Of a stretch of DNA of 64,000 nt, positions 60,988-64,000 are shown in pieces. Each line of letters begins with the position of its first letter. Position 1 is the first letter of the stretch. The notes under the pieces were generated by a model. The model was not told the origin of the DNA. It searched no databases and worked only from the letters and a program-made list of their open reading frames with translations. A program made the translations under genes and the position numbers. This DNA comes from Clostridiales bacterium (GTDB lineage: Bacteria > Bacillota > Clostridia > Oscillospirales > Oscillospiraceae): positions 23,761 to 87,760 of the forward strand of contig SFFE01000008.1 of the NCBI GenBank assembly GCA_004556965.1, written 5' to 3'.

Positions 60988-61248
60988 ATGACTAAGATCA
61001 TCGAAAAGAACGGAAATCGCGCTGAGCTTATTTACAATGATACGATCCGCGTTTATTTTGGCGAAAGCGGCTGCGCATACGAAGAATACACCTTCAAAAA
61101 TTGGGAGAATTACGGGAAGCACAGAGCGTATATCGGAATCAATGGAAAGAGCACTGGATACATCGACATGATCGATGGCATCGTATCCGGAAATAAACTG
61201 AACAGCGAAATCGCGAAGCTCGCAATTGAACTTTACCTCGCTCAGTAA
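60988..61248 (+). CDS. Small protein, first gene of the anti-CRISPR operon
   Basis: 86 residues, not recognised; mixed alpha/beta (NRAELIYNDTIRVYFGESGC). ATG 60988 with AGGAGG upstream. It is first in an operon after the lysis genes with an AcrVA2-like and an Aca-like gene, so an anti-defence role is a guess by association. Confidence 0.75.
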   Translation: MTKIIEKNGNRAELIYNDTIRVYFGESGCAYEEYTFKNWENYGKHRAYIGINGKSTGYIDMIDGIVSGNKLNSEIAKLAIELYLAQ

Positions 61249-61284
61249 TTGAAAATAAAGAAATAAAAAATGGAGGAAATAAAA

Positions 61285-61575
61285 GTGAAAAAGATCATGT
61301 ACGGGATGCTCAATGCTACCGGAACGGCAGACGTCGACGGAAACTACACCGAATATCAGTTCTGCGAAACCGGCGAGGCAGAATACGGCCGCGAGTGGGG
61401 TGGAGACGTCATCGGCTACGTGGCAAATCTCGATCTCGAAGATGGATGCGAGATCGTAGAAGCTGGAAGCTTCACGATCCACAATAAGCCGGAAGGCGCA
61501 GTCATCGTCTCCACGAATGGCGAGCCTTCTGAAATCTTCTGGGCAGAGGAAGCCTCCGAAGAAGAGGAAGTATAA
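61285..61575 (+). CDS. Small acidic protein, second gene of the anti-CRISPR operon
   Basis: 96 residues from a GTG at 61285 (TGGAGG 8 nt upstream; an ATG at 61270 overlaps the ribosome site). Acidic, with an EEASEEEEV end and a beta-rich body (NYTEYQFCETGEAEYGREWG). Function unknown; the acidic, DNA-mimic-like charge fits known anti-defence proteins but proves nothing. Confidence 0.7.
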   Translation: MKKIMYGMLNATGTADVDGNYTEYQFCETGEAEYGREWGGDVIGYVANLDLEDGCEIVEAGSFTIHNKPEGAVIVSTNGEPSEIFWAEEASEEEEV

Positions 61576-61579
61576 TAAA

Positions 61580-62632
61580 ATGAGCAAGCCGACCATCTAT
61601 CCGCCGCTGTCCCTGCTCAAGCGAGTTGGGGCAGCGTTTCCGGAAGCGTGGGAGCAGATGGAGGATTTCCACCAATCAAATGGAGAAAATGGCCTCCCAC
61701 GATGGGAGCCTTGGTGCTATGCCCCGATCGCTGCTGCTCTTGCCGTGGTGCAATCCAAGTCCGGCGCTCCAAATATTGATATGGATGCAATCGCTTCTGC
61801 CCAGCGAATCGCAGCGCTCGCCCCGTGGCGGATCAGCAAGGAAGTATATCTCATTGATCCGGATTTGGCGCAGCTGCTTTATGAGCAGGATGATCTTGCG
61901 ATCCCGTCCGATATCCTTTTGCAGTTGCCGTACCAGGCTTTTTATATCCAAGTTCCAGGCCTTTCCCTCGGAGGCGATCAATATCACGGCGTATTCGTGC
62001 ATCTGGAGCACGATATTAATTCCGGAGATCGTGAGCTGCGGCTCCTATATCTCAAGCCAGATGGCGCCACAATGGGCTTCCAGATACATATTGATTCCGC
62101 CGATATATCCGAAAGCCTGCAGCGCACATTATATGAGTCGGAGCAAAATAATCCTGATCTCTACGATGCCTTTCGCCACGTTTCAGACGATCCATTTGCG
62201 GGCGATCTCCACTCGCTCCTTCTGCGCACTCTGCAAATTATCCTTTATATTTGTGCCGAAAATGCGGAGATCGCGCCAAACTCCGAGCAGGCATTTATCA
62301 CGCGCTGCACATCCACAATCAAAGATCGGTACGCCGAAATCCGCAAGTGGGATGTAGGATTCCGTATCGGCGCTGCGATCCGCAAATATAATCGCAGAGA
62401 TTCGCCAGAAGAATCAGATGATCAAGATCGTCCCGCGGGAAAGCACGCATCCCCAAGGCCGCACATGCGCCGCGGCCACTGGCATCACTATTGGGTAGGC
62501 TCTCGCAGCGATCCAGAATCCCGCAAATTGATCCTCAAGTGGACTCCGCCCACCATCGTCGGCACGCAGCAGGAGAATGCTCCAATCGTCTACCACATTA
62601 AAAATTTGGAGGATAGCAATGAAAAATCGTGA
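61580..62632 (+). CDS. AcrVA2-like anti-CRISPR protein
   Basis: 350 residues, related by pattern to AcrVA2, the Moraxella inhibitor that lowers Cas12a production by acting on its mRNA during translation. Shared features: a middle LPYQAFYIQVPG segment and a C-terminal RPHMRRGHWHHYWVG followed by KLILKWTPPTIV (AcrVA2 has RPHIRRGHWHGYW, then a similar RWQP-V strand). Homologues occur in many Firmicutes prophages, and not all are proven Cas12a inhibitors. It is in the usual place for cargo genes, after lysis, and upstream of an HTH gene. Confidence 0.85.
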   Translation: MSKPTIYPPLSLLKRVGAAFPEAWEQMEDFHQSNGENGLPRWEPWCYAPIAAALAVVQSKSGAPNIDMDAIASAQRIAALAPWRISKEVYLIDPDLAQLLYEQDDLAIPSDILLQLPYQAFYIQVPGLSLGGDQYHGVFVHLEHDINSGDRELRLLYLKPDGATMGFQIHIDSADISESLQRTLYESEQNNPDLYDAFRHVSDDPFAGDLHSLLLRTLQIILYICAENAEIAPNSEQAFITRCTSTIKDRYAEIRKWDVGFRIGAAIRKYNRRDSPEESDDQDRPAGKHASPRPHMRRGHWHHYWVGSRSDPESRKLILKWTPPTIVGTQQENAPIVYHIKNLEDSNEKS

Positions 62633-62981
62633 TTTCTACGCTCTGTTCGTCGCGGCGGAATCGGAGCCGGAAGAAGATCTCTACATCGCAGAGTGGAGCG
62701 CGAGCAGCATCTTTTCCCTTGATCCGGATGCTCCCGACCCGGACATCGACGCCGTTGTGCGCGATTTGCGCGAGATATGGAGAGCTGCACATATGAGCGT
62801 GCGTGATATCCGCAAAGCCGCCGGACTTACGCAGGCTGATCTTGCGGCGCACTTTGGTATGCCGGCAAGGACTGTACAAAACTGGGAGTCATCAAGCTCC
62901 ACGTCGTCCAGATCTTGCGCGCCGTACATCCGCCTGATGATGGCGGAAGCGCTTGACATTGTGCATATTGATAGGGGATAA
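62619..62981 (+). CDS. Aca-like HTH regulator
   Basis: 120 residues. An N-terminal acidic region (FVAAESEPEEDLYIAEWSAS) is followed by an XRE HTH (MSVRDIRKAAGLTQADLAAH, ARTVQNWE). It overlaps the AcrVA2-like gene by 14 nt. Anti-CRISPR associated (Aca) HTH proteins repress their operon after the first burst of expression, and the repeats near the promoter at 60891-60937 are candidate binding sites. Role inferred from context. Confidence 0.82.
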   Translation: MKNRDFYALFVAAESEPEEDLYIAEWSASSIFSLDPDAPDPDIDAVVRDLREIWRAAHMSVRDIRKAAGLTQADLAAHFGMPARTVQNWESSSSTSSRSCAPYIRLMMAEALDIVHIDRG

Positions 62982-63009
62982 TATATATATCGACGGCGGC
63001 GACGATGCA

Positions 63010-63032
63010 CCTATTGCTATGCGATTGCAACT
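63010..63032 (+). repeat. Putative phage integrase arm site, right
   Basis: Matches 29284-29306 at 19 of 23 positions, same orientation, 39 bp from the right att core. Confidence 0.6.
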
Positions 63033-63070
63033 ATGTTGGCGCAAAGCATTGATATTTCAGGATATAATCC

Positions 63071-63118
63071 TGAATGGGGTTCAAGAGGCCGGAAGTTCGA
63101 ATCTTCTCACTCGGACCA
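63071..63118 (+). repeat. Prophage att repeat, right
   Basis: 48 nt identical to 29137-29184: the displaced 3' half of tRNA-Pro. It lacks the 5' half, so it is not a tRNA gene. Confidence 0.96.
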
Positions 63119-63150
63119 AATCCGTCAATCATTTGATTGGCGGATTTTTT
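63119..63150 (+). terminator. Original host terminator of tRNA-Pro
   Basis: 12-bp stem with one wobble (63119-63130 with 63135-63146) leading into TTTTTT. Separated from tRNA-Pro by the prophage. Confidence 0.85.
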
Positions 63151-63187
63151 TACTTGTGCGTGCAAAGCGCGGAAAGGACGGAACGCC

Positions 63188-63919
63188 ATGAAAATCGGCC
63201 TGTGTCAGATTCCGGTCTCGGAAGACCGGAATGAAAACTTTCACACAATGCAAAATATGGTGCGGCAGGCGGCGGGGGAAGGCTGCCAGTTTGCTGTGCT
63301 CCCGGAGATGTGGAACTGCCCGTATACCGACGAATGGTTCCCGCGCTGCGCCGAGCAGGAGGGCGGGGAGACATGGCGGCTTTTGCGCGATACGGCGCGC
63401 GCATACGGCGTCTATCTTGTTGGCGGCTCCGTTCCGGAACGCTCCGGCGGCGCGCTGTACAATACCTGCTATGTCTTTGACCCGGCCGGCACGCAGATCG
63501 CCAAGCACCGCAAGGTGCACCTGTTTGACATTGACGTACCCGGCGGGCAGCGATTCATGGAGTCCGACACGTTCACGGCGGGGGAAAACTACACGGTGTT
63601 CGACACGCCGTATGGACGTGTAGGCGCTGCAATCTGCTTTGACATTCGCTTTGCGGAGCTGTTCCGCATCATGGCGCTGGAGGGCGCGAAGCTGATCTTC
63701 GTGCCTGGCGCATTCAATATGACGACCGGACCGGCGCACTGGTCGCTGTCGTTCCGGATGCGCGCGGTGGACAACCAGTGCTTTATGGTCGGCTGCTCGC
63801 CGGCGCGCGACGTTTCTGCGTCCTACGTCGCCTATGGCCACTCCATGGTCTGCGACCCGTGGGGCAACGTTGTGGCGGAGGCGGACGAGAAGCCCGGACT
63901 TTTTGCTGATGTGCGATAA
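63188..63919 (+). CDS. Nitrilase-superfamily amidohydrolase (omega-amidase/Nit2-like), possibly C-terminally truncated
   Basis: 243 residues. The Glu-Lys-Cys triad is visible: AVLPEMWN (Glu), HRKVHLFDIDVPGG (Lys) and AICFDIRFAEL (Cys). The DIDVPGG segment is characteristic of Nit2-type omega-amidases, which hydrolyse alpha-keto-glutaramate and similar amides. Family members usually have about 25-30 more residues after the GLFADV-type strand; here a TAA stops the frame. Either a short natural form or a recent nonsense change. AAAGGA precedes the ATG. Confidence 0.88.
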   Translation: MKIGLCQIPVSEDRNENFHTMQNMVRQAAGEGCQFAVLPEMWNCPYTDEWFPRCAEQEGGETWRLLRDTARAYGVYLVGGSVPERSGGALYNTCYVFDPAGTQIAKHRKVHLFDIDVPGGQRFMESDTFTAGENYTVFDTPYGRVGAAICFDIRFAELFRIMALEGAKLIFVPGAFNMTTGPAHWSLSFRMRAVDNQCFMVGCSPARDVSASYVAYGHSMVCDPWGNVVAEADEKPGLFADVR

Positions 63920-64000
63920 AGAAGTAATAGAAGTGTAAAAAATTTTGCCGTTCCTATCCGGCACTTGGCCATTGTGTCGGATAGGTCGGGCGTTAGGCTT

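Noticed and set aside
61626..62357. 243-codon frame overlapping the AcrVA2-like gene.
   Set aside because: Serine/arginine/isoleucine-rich shadow with no family pattern; the main frame has the conserved C-terminal block.

Overview
The window looks like the chromosome of a GC-rich Clostridia member (Oscillospirales-like Firmicutes). The evidence is an IreB-type regulator, a T-box leader in front of pheST, an alr-mazF pair, AGGAGG-type ribosome sites, Gram-positive lipobox signals, and a HK97-type siphophage with the gene order usual in gut Clostridia. Species cannot be fixed from the sequence alone.

Layout. (1) 1-21743 is host chromosome: ireB; T-box controlled pheS-pheT; divergent nnrD-lipoprotein-alr-mazF; a pyrimidine nucleoside phosphorylase; an SGNH hydrolase; an EF-G paralogue; a large P-type-ATPase-like protein lacking the catalytic motifs; rlmB; a rhomboid-like protein lacking the serine motif; a PQQ-type beta-propeller; a glycerol-1-phosphate dehydrogenase; a DapF-like epimerase; and an untranslated RNA unit with a 6S-like fold. 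(2) 21744-28776 is a 7-kb integrative element in the 3' half of a tRNA-Thr gene. It is bounded by a 45-bp direct repeat and carries a tyrosine integrase, an excisionase-like protein, an HUH Rep protein, a Cys-rich protein, a ribbon-helix-helix regulator with three palindromic operators, several families of GC-rich inverted repeats, and a non-coding segment resembling the packaging-site region of the neighbouring prophage. It has no structural genes, so I read it as a probable phage satellite. (3) 28840-29184 holds tRNA-Asp (same operon as tRNA-Thr) and, divergently, tRNA-Pro. (4) 29137-63118 is a complete-looking 34-kb siphoviral prophage in tRNA-Pro (48-bp direct repeat). Its order is integrase, lysogeny genes and CI repressor; early HTH genes; replication (DnaD-like, DnaB-like); ParA/ParB; a repeat protein; a decayed methyltransferase; HUH Rep; HNH; packaging region; TerS/TerL; portal, protease, capsid; connectors; tail (with a programmed frameshift in the assembly chaperone); tail spike; amidase and holin; then a terminal operon encoding an AcrVA2-like anti-CRISPR and an Aca-like HTH protein. 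(5) 63188-63919 is a host nitrilase-family gene, apparently C-terminally short.

How the parts relate. The element and the prophage share a Rep/Cys-rich/packaging-site module and a 33-nt identical non-coding sequence, which suggests a helper-satellite relationship or common descent. Both carry a transcription terminator next to their attachment site, which replaces the one separated from the tRNA by integration. The prophage contains six copies of a 17-bp palindrome (GTGTCCAA-W-TTGGACAC), the last four at about 6-kb intervals from the third, alongside its parAB pair; a parS-like role is the best guess. The anti-CRISPR operon has its own promoter with repeated operator-like sites and two unrecognised small upstream genes that are candidates for new anti-defence functions.
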